From contig NZ_JACOFN010000013.1 of NCBI RefSeq assembly GCF_028764065.1, forward strand, positions 1-46,473: a stretch of 46,473 bases of DNA, in the 5' to 3' direction. Within the stretch, counting starts at the first letter, position 1, and each line of letters begins with the position of its first letter. The position numbers were made by a program, and so were the translations under genes. Below, one piece after another: positions 8,541 through 16,219 of the stretch. Under the pieces are notes generated by a model. That model was not told where the DNA came from. It worked only from the letters and a program-made list of their open reading frames with translations, and ran no database searches. Origin of the DNA: Fructobacillus sp. CRL 2054. GTDB taxonomy: Bacteria > Bacillota > Bacilli > Lactobacillales > Lactobacillaceae.

Positions 8541-9693
8541 TCTTTTCCTCCTTTCCTACTAGTTCACTCTGAAAATCTGGCATGTTATCTGGCAAATATC
8601 CAGAGTTCTTCAACAACCATTGCGCCTGTTTAGGGTCAATCATGCCGTTCTTGGCAAAATCAGCAATGTTCTTCGTGTAATCAGTATTAACCGGGTCAAT
8701 CGCCGGCTTAATATCAATCGTGACGTTCGTTCCTAATTTGTTCTTTAGCTCCGAGACAACCGAGTTAGCAAAGCGCATTAGCGACTTAGCATACTCGCCA
8801 GACATCATCTGGACGGACGACTGTTGGTCTCCTGTTCCGTTGATAATTGAATCTGGAACGCCATAAACCTTGGCAATCTGCTTTCCCGTCCAATCAGTCT
8901 GTGACAAGATACCCATCACATCACTTTTGATTTCCAAAGGTGTGTAATCAGACAACTTATCAAGTACAATTGGTCCGCCGTTTGAATTGTCAACTTGTGC
9001 TTTGAAACCACGAGAGACGGCCGCCTTAGTTTTAGCGTTCAGACCAGCCGTATCCATTTTCAAGACACCACTGTTAGTGACTGATTGCGCCAATGCTTTC
9101 AACGTCAACTTGTTTGACCCGTCTTTAATCTGGAACTCGCTAGCCAATGCACGCAAAGGGCTAACTCCAGTTGCTCCACCGTTCTGGCTAAGCAATCGAA
9201 AGTGAATCATGTCTTCCATGGGGATGACTGGCATATAGCCAACCGTTGGACTATCAAAAGTTGCACTGTAATACAGGCCGGAATAATCTTGCTCGGCATA
9301 GACACCAACTTGACTTGGTCGCAAATACTCCCAGCGCATGTCGTTACTGTTCACGTTCCGCCATCGGTAGATGAACGCTTCGCCACCCAACAACAACTGA
9401 GCGAAAACACCCTGCCAAAAGCTATGCGCGTTCGACCAGTTATTTGTTGGGTTGTCAATCATTGCCTGTGCTTGCTTCTTATCAGCATTCAAAACCGATG
9501 AAGCCAAGTCAGAAGACAGTTGAAAGACGACTGAATAAACATCCGAATTACGTAACGCTTTATCAGCTGTCACATAATCGTTATTCTGACCATCGACGTT
9601 CAGAAAGCTAACAACATCTGCATTGTCAAAGCCAATCTCTTGACCATTAGAAACTACTAAGCCGTTCATGATTTTTGGCTTAAATAGTGGCAC
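8527..9693 (-). CDS. Phage portal protein, HK97 type
   Basis: 388 residues. Starts at GTG (9691-9693; MPLFKPK), with AGGAGG nine bases upstream and TAGTG overlap with the preceding gene. Motifs common in HK97-family portals are visible: DVYSVVFQLSSDLAS, the WQGVFAQLLLGGEAFIYR region, LSQNGGATGVSPLRAL and a late YGVPDSIING. It forms the dodecameric DNA entry ring. Confidence 0.93.
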   Translation of the reverse strand: MPLFKPKIMNGLVVSNGQEIGFDNADVVSFLNVDGQNNDYVTADKALRNSDVYSVVFQLSSDLASSVLNADKKQAQAMIDNPTNNWSNAHSFWQGVFAQLLLGGEAFIYRWRNVNSNDMRWEYLRPSQVGVYAEQDYSGLYYSATFDSPTVGYMPVIPMEDMIHFRLLSQNGGATGVSPLRALASEFQIKDGSNKLTLKALAQSVTNSGVLKMDTAGLNAKTKAAVSRGFKAQVDNSNGGPIVLDKLSDYTPLEIKSDVMGILSQTDWTGKQIAKVYGVPDSIINGTGDQQSSVQMMSGEYAKSLMRFANSVVSELKNKLGTNVTIDIKPAIDPVNTDYTKNIADFAKNGMIDPKQAQWLLKNSGYLPDNMPDFQSELVGKEEKNDSN

Positions 9694-9887
9694 TAGTTTT
9701 TACCTCCTTCATTTACTGACGCCAGCATTTCACTTGCCAGCGCGATCAGAATTGATGTGATTGCAAAGGACAACCAAAACCAACGGATTCCAAAGGAATA
9801 AGCGAATAAATTGCCAAAAATAAGGAAAAATCCGAAGAAAATCACATCAAAATATCCCCAAATAAGGGTCAATAATTGCTTAACCAT
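9693..9887 (-). CDS. Small phage membrane protein, DUF1056-like
   Basis: 64 residues with two hydrophobic segments (about 7-30 and 33-52). It fits DUF1056, a small membrane protein often found between large terminase and portal in lactic phages; its function is unknown. The ATG lies inside the end of the terminase gene (8-base overlap), with GGAG upstream, and its stop overlaps the portal GTG. Confidence 0.75.
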   Translation of the reverse strand: MVKQLLTLIWGYFDVIFFGFFLIFGNLFAYSFGIRWFWLSFAITSILIALASEMLASVNEGGKN

Positions 9888-11766
9888 TGTTCAAAAACTC
9901 CTCTGGGATGCCCCATTGTTCTAATAGTTGCTTATTTTTTTCGTCATCAGACATATAGTCATACGCCTTGTTCGGGTCGTTAACAGGCGAATAGCTCTCG
10001 AAATGGAACATCGCTTGGTACATGGCATCAATAATGGCATCGACAACATCAATCTTTAGCGTTGCTTTAGCCTTATCGACCTGTATGCCAATCTTGTCTT
10101 CTACTACACGAGCATTAACCAGCGCTTTTTCCATGATTTTGTCGTCAAAGCGTGTTAGCGAACCCTCAACCAATGACGACTGTAAGAACTTAGTTGGGTC
10201 TTTTAGCTCACTCGTCCTTTGTCGAACCGCAAGCAAGGGCCACGAACTGTTGTTCTCCAACTGCTTAATCGCTGCTGTTGCGCCCCATGCGTCATAACCA
10301 AAAAAGACCACTTTCAATTCGTGGTCTTCGACAAATTCTCGTATCCATTGATACACTTGGTCGTCATTGATCAGACCTTGCGGGTGGCTTGTTACAGTAC
10401 AATATCCGAGCGCTTCCAAATGTCGGTATTCGATACCGTCTTGCTTTTCTTTTGCTTCAATCGAACCTGCCTTTTCCCAAGGGATAAACGAGTGTTGGTA
10501 AATATGCCAACGCTTTTCGCCATCTTGCATATATGGGAAGACGAACGCGATTGCCGTATTGTCAGAGAACATTGAGTAATCAAAACCGATGTATACTTGG
10601 CGACCGTCAATATTGAACTGTTCGTCTGGAATAATTGACCGTTCAATATCAGCAAGTTTCAAAAAAGCGTTAGTTGATTCTTGTAGCCACATGTTCAAGT
10701 TCTTGTTTTGGAAGTCAGATATTGTTCCAGACAACGCGTCAGAGTCTCGTTTATCAGTAAGTCCACTTATTAAGTTGTCTCGTTGACTGTCAAGACCTAG
10801 TAACGGGTTTGACTTGTTCCAAGTTTCTGGTTGGAACGTTTCTTCGAGGCTATCTTGTGCCCAAATAAGTCCGAGATAAGTGTCAGCATCACGCTTCCAA
10901 TCTTGCTCCATTGCCTGTTGAACCATGCGTTGGTCATCATGGAATGGCACGTTTGGATTCGGATAGGCAGTCGATATTTGCACGAACTGTCGGTTCTTTA
11001 CTTTGACTTGACCAGAGACAATCTTTGATATTCGTTCTCGGCTTGTGATTTCACCAATCTCATCAACAATCGCTGTAGTAAAGTGGTACGAATCATATTG
11101 CCCGGACTCATAACTGATTGCTCGAATCACGTTGTTTGTTTTCTTCATGATGACTTGGTCGCTCTGTACAGCCAGTTCAACGTTTTCTGCTAAACCTTTA
11201 AACAGTTTCGATTTAGCTAGCGACTTCAACATCGTACTGACATAGCCAAACAACTTCTTCGTCTGCTTGTAATTGATTGAAGAAACTAAAAAGTCCTGGT
11301 TCTCAAGACCAAGACTTTCGATTAAGAATGAGTACGCCATCAAGATAGCCATCAAGTAAGTTTTCCCTTGACCACGTGCGACCGAAACAATGGCACGACT
11401 AAATCGTTTACCTCCGTTTAGATCACGCCAAGCAATCAACTGAGTCATGATGAAACGTTGCCATGCCATTAACTCGGTTGGTTCTCCAGTATCAACGTTC
11501 GGACACAAGGCAGCAAACTTTAATATCTGGTCAGCCTTTTTCAAGTCATAAACGAATGGAAAGTCGTCTTGACCTTGGCGTTGCAAGTCACGAATATGTC
11601 GGAAGCAAGCCAACCTCATTAAGTAGCCAGCTTGTTCATATCCATCGAGAACGCTTAACGCATACTTTGTACCTTCGTCAGTGTACTTACTACGTATATC
11701 CTCTATATTCAATTGTTCAAACGCGCCAACCACATCATGGCTGACGGTTAAATCAATCTTTGTCAT
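9880..11766 (-). CDS. Terminase large subunit
   Basis: 628 residues. The ATPase domain has Walker A at about 129-137 (VARGQGKTY) and Walker B with acidic pair Asp235-Glu236 (AIVDEIGEI). The nuclease domain begins near GFDYSMFSDNTAIAF, whose Asp is a candidate metal ligand. It packages DNA into proheads through the portal. The ATG overlaps the small subunit stop as ATGA. Length and order match HK97/P27-linked terminases. Confidence 0.96.
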   Translation of the reverse strand: MTKIDLTVSHDVVGAFEQLNIEDIRSKYTDEGTKYALSVLDGYEQAGYLMRLACFRHIRDLQRQGQDDFPFVYDLKKADQILKFAALCPNVDTGEPTELMAWQRFIMTQLIAWRDLNGGKRFSRAIVSVARGQGKTYLMAILMAYSFLIESLGLENQDFLVSSINYKQTKKLFGYVSTMLKSLAKSKLFKGLAENVELAVQSDQVIMKKTNNVIRAISYESGQYDSYHFTTAIVDEIGEITSRERISKIVSGQVKVKNRQFVQISTAYPNPNVPFHDDQRMVQQAMEQDWKRDADTYLGLIWAQDSLEETFQPETWNKSNPLLGLDSQRDNLISGLTDKRDSDALSGTISDFQNKNLNMWLQESTNAFLKLADIERSIIPDEQFNIDGRQVYIGFDYSMFSDNTAIAFVFPYMQDGEKRWHIYQHSFIPWEKAGSIEAKEKQDGIEYRHLEALGYCTVTSHPQGLINDDQVYQWIREFVEDHELKVVFFGYDAWGATAAIKQLENNSSWPLLAVRQRTSELKDPTKFLQSSLVEGSLTRFDDKIMEKALVNARVVEDKIGIQVDKAKATLKIDVVDAIIDAMYQAMFHFESYSPVNDPNKAYDYMSDDEKNKQLLEQWGIPEEFLNNG

Positions 11767-12212
11767 TTGAACATTTCCTTAACAATAGCCAACGAATCTT
11801 CCTTGCCGTCATTTAAGCCATCGAACAATTCTTTGCGACTTTTAGGGGACAATCCAAGCTCACGACCGATGTTATTCAAGTTCTTAATCGAATCAGAATA
11901 AATCTGGGTCATGGGGTTTCGTTTATACCCTTTGAAGTCTTTTTCAAGAATTTCTCCAGCGGCGTTCTGCACTGATTCATAGATTGGTTGGACTTCTCCG
12001 TTTTCTTGGATATGTTGATAGGCATTCCGGTACATTTCGTACTGGGTGCAATACATTTCAACCAGTCCGCTATCCACTCGGACAATCTCTTTATTATCGT
12101 TTAAAAAATCGACAACCTTACGCCAGGCATTACCTGCTAATCGACCAAAATAGTCCGGTGGGTCTTTGCGTAGCCTCCCACCGTTTACGTTTTTATCCGA
12201 TTTTTTAGGCAT
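11763..12212 (-). CDS. Terminase small subunit, P27-like
   Basis: 149 residues from ATG at 12210-12212 (MPKKSDKN), chosen because AAAGGAGG stands upstream; the longer open frame begins without a ribosome site. The sequence has the basic N-terminus and a P27-like body (AGNAWRKVVDFLNDN, then GRELGLSPKSRKELF near the end). It recognises the packaging start on phage DNA. Confidence 0.88.
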   Translation of the reverse strand: MPKKSDKNVNGGRLRKDPPDYFGRLAGNAWRKVVDFLNDNKEIVRVDSGLVEMYCTQYEMYRNAYQHIQENGEVQPIYESVQNAAGEILEKDFKGYKRNPMTQIYSDSIKNLNNIGRELGLSPKSRKELFDGLNDGKEDSLAIVKEMFK

Positions 12213-12372
12213 TGCGCGACCTCCTTTCTGTTCGGTTGACCCCCCTACCCTAAAATTTTTGAAAATCAAACTTTTACATAAGATGACGATATGTGTGCGC
12301 TCTCTTCGTCAGACGAACAGGGGCGGGGGTTGTTTACATTTTTAATTATTTTTAGTGCAGTTACACCGCTAC
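12213..12372. other. Intergenic region, candidate cos site
   Basis: The gap between HNH endonuclease and small terminase genes is non-coding on both strands. It holds a short GC-rich island (12291-12335) in an AT-rich setting, with a small inverted repeat TTCGT-CAG-ACGAA and a GGGGCGGGGG run. In HK97-type phages with HNH next to terminase, the cohesive end site commonly lies here. No overhang can be defined from sequence alone. Confidence 0.35.
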
Positions 12373-12413
12373 AAAATAAAAACGCTTAAATCGTCTTATA
12401 TGACGTTTAAACG
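12371..12413 (-). terminator. Terminator after the HNH endonuclease gene
   Basis: On the minus strand, a 12-bp stem with one bulged A, loop ATATAA, spans the HNH stop codon (TAA 12407-12409) and is followed by TTTTTATTTT. It separates HNH from the packaging genes. Confidence 0.7.
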
Positions 12414-12889
12414 CTATTCATTAGTTTGTTGATTAAAGTGAGGTCGTTAATCGGTCGCACAGGTTTTAAATCCCGACCATTTCCGGTTCCGTACCAGCTC
12501 TGTTCCCAACGTGTCTTCTTCGTGTGACAAGACGGACAGACGACTGCTAGGTTGTTTAACTTGGTTGCCATTCCTTGGTCAGCTTCCACAGGTACGATGT
12601 GATCCACCGTCTTAGCAGGCGTAACCAAACCAGACAACTGACAGTATCGACAGATGTAGTGGTCGCGTTCCAATGCCTGCTGTCTTAGATGAACCCATTG
12701 CCTTGTCCGATAGAACGCATACTGGTTGGACTTGTTCTCGTCCTTATGCCGCTCTATCTGGTTGTACCTTGAGTAGTCACGCTTCGGTTTGTCTTCCTTG
12801 GCTAGGTATTCGTGTTGCTTACAGTAACGTGACTCATATGCCACCATCTTGTGACAGCCATTCGCTCTACACCGTTTTACTCTTGGCAT
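12407..12889 (-). CDS. Phage HNH endonuclease
   Basis: 160 residues from ATG at 12887-12889 (MPRVKRC), with GGGTGG upstream; the longer frame lacks a start signal. It has an N-terminal Cys-rich knuckle (C7, C12, C23), then the HNH core: CRYC (80-83), DHIVPV (96-101) and VVCPSCHTKK (116-125). Such HNH proteins next to terminase stimulate cos cleavage in HK97-like phages. It is followed by a terminator and the candidate cos region. Confidence 0.92.
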   Translation of the reverse strand: MPRVKRCRANGCHKMVAYESRYCKQHEYLAKEDKPKRDYSRYNQIERHKDENKSNQYAFYRTRQWVHLRQQALERDHYICRYCQLSGLVTPAKTVDHIVPVEADQGMATKLNNLAVVCPSCHTKKTRWEQSWYGTGNGRDLKPVRPINDLTLINKLMNSV

Positions 12890-13056
12890 TTGTACCACCC
12901 GAACAGAACTAGTAGTACAGCTAACGTGATGATAAAGCCAACACCACCGAACAAACAATAAGCGAGTATCAGCAACGCTACGACCGCGATAAACAAGAAT
13001 TCAAAGAATGAGATGACGAGATAGATCCCGGCTAACGCAATCAGTAATAGAATCAT
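12877..13056 (-). CDS. Small phage membrane protein, 59 residues
   Basis: Starts with MILLLIALAGIYLVIS and is almost wholly hydrophobic, with two likely membrane segments, ending WYKCQE. The ATG (13054-13056) overlaps the stop of the preceding gene as ATGA. Its end overlaps the HNH start by 13 bases, so it is wedged into a translationally coupled chain, good evidence that it is real. No function known to me. Confidence 0.65.
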   Translation of the reverse strand: MILLLIALAGIYLVISFFEFLFIAVVALLILAYCLFGGVGFIITLAVLLVLFGWYKCQE

Positions 13057-13454
13057 TTTTGTTTCTCACTTTCTCTGTATGCAATTAACGCCCATAGCGC
13101 ATCGTTAAAGTCTTTCTTTTCAACAACAATCTCATCACCACCGTCTTCAATAAATCGAACCAAGCAGTCTGCAACGTCTTCATCAGACATATCTCGAATG
13201 TCTTCGCGCCAGTCATACCGTTCAACTAGTAGCGCCAGTAATTCTAATGGTGTATCAATTGGACCAAGAGGCCAATCACTATCACCACATGTTTCACAAT
13301 AATAAGGGTCATCATATAAATCGAATGAATAATTATCGTATACATCTAGATCAACATCGTCAAAGAAAACACTACCCATGTGACTTTCGACCGCATACAA
13401 AGTTTCAGGTAGTTGGTTGTTCATTGTTTCTTTTTTGAAAACGATTTTGTCCAT
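13053..13454 (-). CDS. Acidic phage protein with CxxC motif, unknown
   Basis: 133 residues from ATG at 13452-13454 (MDKIVFKK), with GGAGG directly upstream; a TTG four codons earlier overlaps that site and is rejected. Very acidic. A YYCETCGD motif may be half of a metal site. The C-terminal half is helical and Asp-rich (MSDEDVADCLVRFIEDGG). I do not recognise a family. A strong terminator hairpin sits right before its ribosome site. Confidence 0.75.
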   Translation of the reverse strand: MDKIVFKKETMNNQLPETLYAVESHMGSVFFDDVDLDVYDNYSFDLYDDPYYCETCGDSDWPLGPIDTPLELLALLVERYDWREDIRDMSDEDVADCLVRFIEDGGDEIVVEKKDFNDALWALIAYRESEKQK

Positions 13455-13463
13455 AACTTCCTC

Positions 13464-13498
13464 CAAATAAAAAGACTATTCCCACACTGGAAACAGTC
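13464..13498 (-). terminator. Intrinsic terminator upstream of the CxxC protein gene
   Basis: On the minus strand, a 10-bp stem (GACTGTTTCC / GGGAATAGTC with G-U pairs, 5-base loop) is followed by TTTTTATTT. The next ribosome site begins within the following bases, so transcription entering the packaging genes must read through it or start after it. Confidence 0.75.
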
Positions 13499-13578
13499 AT
13501 ATGTACACAAAGCAGAGCGCAAAGATTGCTAAATTAACTAAGACGATTGATGGAGGTGCTGCTATGAAGATGAACCAA

Positions 13579-13683
13579 TCAATTACTACCTATCATTCCT
13601 ATCGTTGCTTTGCTTTTGTTTTGACTGTAAAGGTCACAGTCGGGACAGTTTCCAATGTACAAGGCCCGTTGGTAGGCACGCAT
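13579..13683 (-). CDS. 34-residue phage peptide with CPDC motif
   Basis: Begins MRAYQRALYIGNCPDC. The ATG (13681-13683) follows the upstream stop within a few bases, with GAAGG as ribosome site. Too short for a firm call; the CxxC pair and its coupled position support it. No family known. Confidence 0.4.
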   Translation of the reverse strand: MRAYQRALYIGNCPDCDLYSQNKSKATIGMIGSN

Positions 13684-13685
13684 AT

Positions 13686-13892
13686 TTAATCCTTCAGCCA
13701 CGACATGTGTTGCGAGTAATCAACACCACCGTGTTTTAAGTCACGGCGCATTTGATTTCGTCGACGTTGCTTTTGAACGTCACTTTGTCGACTCGACTTA
13801 ATCTCACGTCGATTAACTTCGCTCGACTTCTTCGCACGAATCTGTGATCGTTGGTGCTTGTCTAAATAGATGCCTTCGTATTCTTCGTACAT
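13686..13892 (-). CDS. Small very basic phage protein
   Basis: 68 residues from ATG at 13890-13892 (MYEEYEGIYLD), with AGGAG seven bases upstream. The middle is rich in Arg, Lys, Gln and Ser (SSRQSDVQKQRRRNQMRRD), suggesting nucleic acid binding, but no domain is recognisable. It sits between the ArpU regulator and the HNH/packaging block. Confidence 0.6.
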   Translation of the reverse strand: MYEEYEGIYLDKHQRSQIRAKKSSEVNRREIKSSRQSDVQKQRRRNQMRRDLKHGGVDYSQHMSWLKD

Positions 13893-13910
13893 TCTTGTTC
13901 TCCTATGTAT

Positions 13911-13983
13911 GAACAAGGCAACCCGTCGACTAAGTAAAATAAATAAAGAGTTCGATTGGGTGCTTGTGACGTTTGCCTTGTTC
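13911..13983. repeat. 11-bp perfect inverted repeat with 51-bp spacer, leader of the late region
   Basis: GAACAAGGCAA at 13911-13921 is matched by its exact reverse complement at 13973-13983. The repeat lies between the ArpU gene and the next gene, where an ArpU-driven late promoter would be expected. It could fold a long leader stem or be a binding site. Confidence 0.5.
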
Positions 13984-14072
13984 TTTGTTGTATTTATATA
14001 AAATACTACTCTACTAATTTAACACGGTTTTTAGGGTCATTCGGGCATTAAAAGTGCCAAAAAAGTGACGCT

Positions 14073-14522
14073 CTAAACGTTTCTGCTATAAGTGTACTTG
14101 GTAACCAGCTCGCGTGTGTACCAAACAGACTGCTTGAACATCTGCTTGATGTTGTGCATTTGTCGCTTGCATTGCCGTTCTGATTTACACATTCGGTTCG
14201 CCACTTCATACCACGGATAGCAATTTCTTTTGTCATATCGGTAGTGCAATAGTGACAACGAACCTTCGTCTAGCGTTAAACAAAAGTCAGTCATTGACCG
14301 TTGCTTGCGTTCTAATGATTGAATCAGTGGGTTTGATTCTTCACGGATAAGGTTACCTTCAACCAAATCACGTTGCCCGTTCCGCCGACTTCCTCGACTA
14401 CCACCGATGTTCTCGTCACCGTTTCCGACACGTTGCCGTATTTCCCATTTCAAGTAGGCTAACTGGCGTTCAGTCAGACCGGTAAAAAATTCTGAAAACA
14501 GGCGGTCTACTTCGTCTGCCAT
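14073..14522 (-). CDS. ArpU/RinA-like late transcription regulator
   Basis: 149 residues. The C-terminal half (DEGSLSLLHYRYDKRNCYPW, then VANRMCKSERQCKRQMHNI) resembles the sigma-70 region 4-like helix-turn-helix of ArpU/RinA proteins that turn on packaging and structural genes. The ATG at 14520-14522 has AGGAGG upstream. It stands at the end of the early region, before HNH and terminase, as usual. The 180-base gap after it probably holds the late promoter. Confidence 0.82.
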   Translation of the reverse strand: MADEVDRLFSEFFTGLTERQLAYLKWEIRQRVGNGDENIGGSRGSRRNGQRDLVEGNLIREESNPLIQSLERKQRSMTDFCLTLDEGSLSLLHYRYDKRNCYPWYEVANRMCKSERQCKRQMHNIKQMFKQSVWYTRELVTKYTYSRNV

Positions 14523-14537
14523 TGTTACCTCCTATGT

Positions 14538-14648
14538 TTATTCTTCTTCCGGCCTAAACCAAGACCAATTCTTGTCAATGTGATGAGCGATTCCGTCTGA
14601 AACGAAGAACATCAGCGCACCGAAGAAGTATCCAAACCAAAACATCAT
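14538..14648 (-). CDS. 36-residue phage membrane peptide
   Basis: Starts MMFWFGYFFGALMFFVSDG, a single membrane segment, with a charged tail ending RPEEE. The ATG overlaps the preceding stop as ATGA, with GGGAGAAAG upstream. Coupling and an excellent ribosome site support it. Function unknown. Confidence 0.55.
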   Translation of the reverse strand: MMFWFGYFFGALMFFVSDGIAHHIDKNWSWFRPEEE

Positions 14649-14824
14649 ACTTTCTCCCACTTTCGTACTTCTCTTAATCCGTGTTCGCCGATGTACTTAA
14701 TCATTCCATCGAAATCAGTTGATAGATAAGTACCTAACAGCATATCTTCAATCCGCCAAACGTTCTCTTTATACTGGCCAATCAGATATCGGCAACCATC
14801 TCGGTCTTCATATACCTTCATCAT
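14645..14824 (-). CDS. Small phage protein, 59 residues, unknown
   Basis: Starts MMKVYEDRDGCRYLIGQY, ends EVRKWEKV. ATG at 14822-14824 overlaps the stop of the DUF3310 gene, with GAGG seven bases upstream. Compact soluble protein of mixed charge; no family recognised. Its stop overlaps the start of the 36-residue membrane peptide. Confidence 0.6.
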   Translation of the reverse strand: MMKVYEDRDGCRYLIGQYKENVWRIEDMLLGTYLSTDFDGMIKYIGEHGLREVRKWEKV

Positions 14825-15162
14825 TTACGTGCCTCGTCCAACGGAATAACCTTGACTCGATAACTGTTTTTCAACGCTCGCATCTCTTCCGGTTTATTTT
14901 CCATACTAAGAACAGGATTGTACGCATCCCAATCGACAATGCGTGCTGTGTATTCTTTCGCTGTTTGTCCCCCCTCAATCATGTAATCAAGATAGACACG
15001 CGCTTTCTTCAAATCTGTTAGTCCGTTTTTCTTCTTGTGTCGGATAACGTACTTAACTACGTTCGCTTCATACGGGTCCAAGTCAAACTCGTCCCAAATG
15101 TCGAACACCTGCATACCAGATTTACCAGTGTAGCGGTCAGGCTTTTTAAGTTGCTCACTCAT
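14821..15162 (-). CDS. DUF3310 family phage protein
   Basis: 113 residues from ATG at 15160-15162; the GTG just before it overlaps the PnuC stop. The N-terminal half carries the family pattern PDRYTGKSGMQVFDIWDEF followed by NVVKYVIRHKKKNG and LKKARVYLDYMIEGG, as in DUF3310 (found in SPO1-type and many lactic phages, sometimes fused to nucleotide kinases). Biochemical role not established to my knowledge. Confidence 0.88.
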   Translation of the reverse strand: MSEQLKKPDRYTGKSGMQVFDIWDEFDLDPYEANVVKYVIRHKKKNGLTDLKKARVYLDYMIEGGQTAKEYTARIVDWDAYNPVLSMENKPEEMRALKNSYRVKVIPLDEARK

Positions 15163-15854
15163 CACTTACTCCAAACTGACTTAAATCGTCCATACAAAGC
15201 CGTCATTAAGTAGAAGGCCATCGTTAGTAACATAGGCAATGAACTAGCAGAATAACCAGTAGTCAAAGCCGTAAACCACAGTTCGATGTTCACGAAGTCC
15301 GCCATTAGCCACAATGTGTAACTGTCACCATAGCCACGGAAGACATACAGTGAAGCTGTTGCCCCAATAATCAAAGTCAATGAGTCCCATAGCGGATTCG
15401 TGTCACCGATGTGTTGATAGATAATGAACGCAACGGCCCAACCTGCCAACATCAAGGCAAAGGTTGCAGACCAACCAGCGACAGACAAATGCTTTACGCC
15501 GTTTTCAATACGATGCCCCCAATTCTTCCAAGTGACAATTAAGGGGATGTCAATCAGTGTCACAAAGACTAACTGATCTAGAACGCTAGCATAGTGTCCT
15601 GCCGTCCAGTTGACGTAGATAAAGCCGACAGCACTAATCAGACCAAGCAGTCCGTTAATCGGCTTCCCAATCATCATGTAGACCGTACATGCCGAACCAA
15701 GTAGTGTTGCCAATAATGTGACAGTTGATAACACTGTGATTTCGTTCAATAAATAGAACATCAACTGTGCGCCTGTCATGAATGCCAACATCACAGCACC
15801 CGTTGTGTTCAATGACTTCAATTCATCTTTAAGCCATGTAAAGTAATTTTTCAT
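15162..15854 (-). CDS. pnuC: Phage-encoded nicotinamide riboside transporter PnuC
   Basis: 230 residues with about seven membrane segments. The PnuC pattern is visible: VYMMIGKPINGLLGLISA, the mid-protein VTLIDIPLIVTWKNWG (residues about 97-112) and GDSYTLWLMADFVNIELWF near 175-195. It imports nicotinamide riboside (or a related vitamin B3 form) for NAD synthesis. Ribosome site AGGAA. Its stop overlaps the DUF3310 start, so it belongs to the phage operon rather than being a host insert. No NadR or NadV partner is visible in the window. Confidence 0.88.
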   Translation of the reverse strand: MKNYFTWLKDELKSLNTTGAVMLAFMTGAQLMFYLLNEITVLSTVTLLATLLGSACTVYMMIGKPINGLLGLISAVGFIYVNWTAGHYASVLDQLVFVTLIDIPLIVTWKNWGHRIENGVKHLSVAGWSATFALMLAGWAVAFIIYQHIGDTNPLWDSLTLIIGATASLYVFRGYGDSYTLWLMADFVNIELWFTALTTGYSASSLPMLLTMAFYLMTALYGRFKSVWSK

Positions 15855-15866
15855 ATTTTTATATTC

Positions 15867-16031
15867 CTATTCTTTTTCATACTGGTCACGCAATTCTAAA
15901 ATTTTGCGGACAGCACGCTTACGACTACGTTCAATCGAGCATTTTTCAGTCAATAACCAAAGAATGTTTCCAACAATCACGCCAATAATGGTGAATATCA
16001 CTATTCGTAAAGTTTCTATATCTTTCATCAT
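15867..16031 (-). CDS. Small phage protein with one membrane segment
   Basis: 54 residues. A membrane segment (IVIFTIIGVIVGNILWLL) is followed by a very basic tail (ERSRKRAVRKI). ATG at 16029-16031 overlaps the stop of the coiled-coil gene as ATGA, with AGGG upstream. Unknown function; topology suggests a tail in the cytoplasm. Confidence 0.6.
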   Translation of the reverse strand: MMKDIETLRIVIFTIIGVIVGNILWLLTEKCSIERSRKRAVRKILELRDQYEKE

Positions 16032-16219
16032 TCAAAGAACCCTATCAAACGTCCAATTTTGATTTCTGATACAATCGATGCTTCTTCCGAGGTCATATCA
16101 TCTGATTCATACTTTGCTTTCAAATCAAAATACTTGAATGATGTCCGAACAAGTTCATCCTCTAATTCTTCATTTTGGCGTTCTAAAAACTTAATTCGCT
16201 TTTGCTTTTTATTAAACAT
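16028..16219 (-). CDS. Small coiled-coil phage protein
   Basis: 63 residues, starting MFNKKQKRIKFLERQNEEL; the first 40 residues form a likely coiled coil. GGAG stands before the ATG. First gene after the origin-like region, coupled to the following small membrane protein. No family known to me. Confidence 0.65.
   Translation of the reverse strand: MFNKKQKRIKFLERQNEELEDELVRTSFKYFDLKAKYESDDMTSEEASIVSEIKIGRLIGFFE

Noticed and set aside
13501-13689. Plus-strand frame of 62 codons near the late regulator
   Set aside because: No ribosome site at its ATG, opposite to all neighbours, and it overlaps the better supported 34-residue minus-strand peptide.
13911-13983. Possible tRNA, because of the acceptor-like 11-bp stem and a TTCGATT loop-like sequence
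   Set aside because: No D or anticodon arm can be folded and the T-arm stem does not pair; kept only as an inverted repeat.
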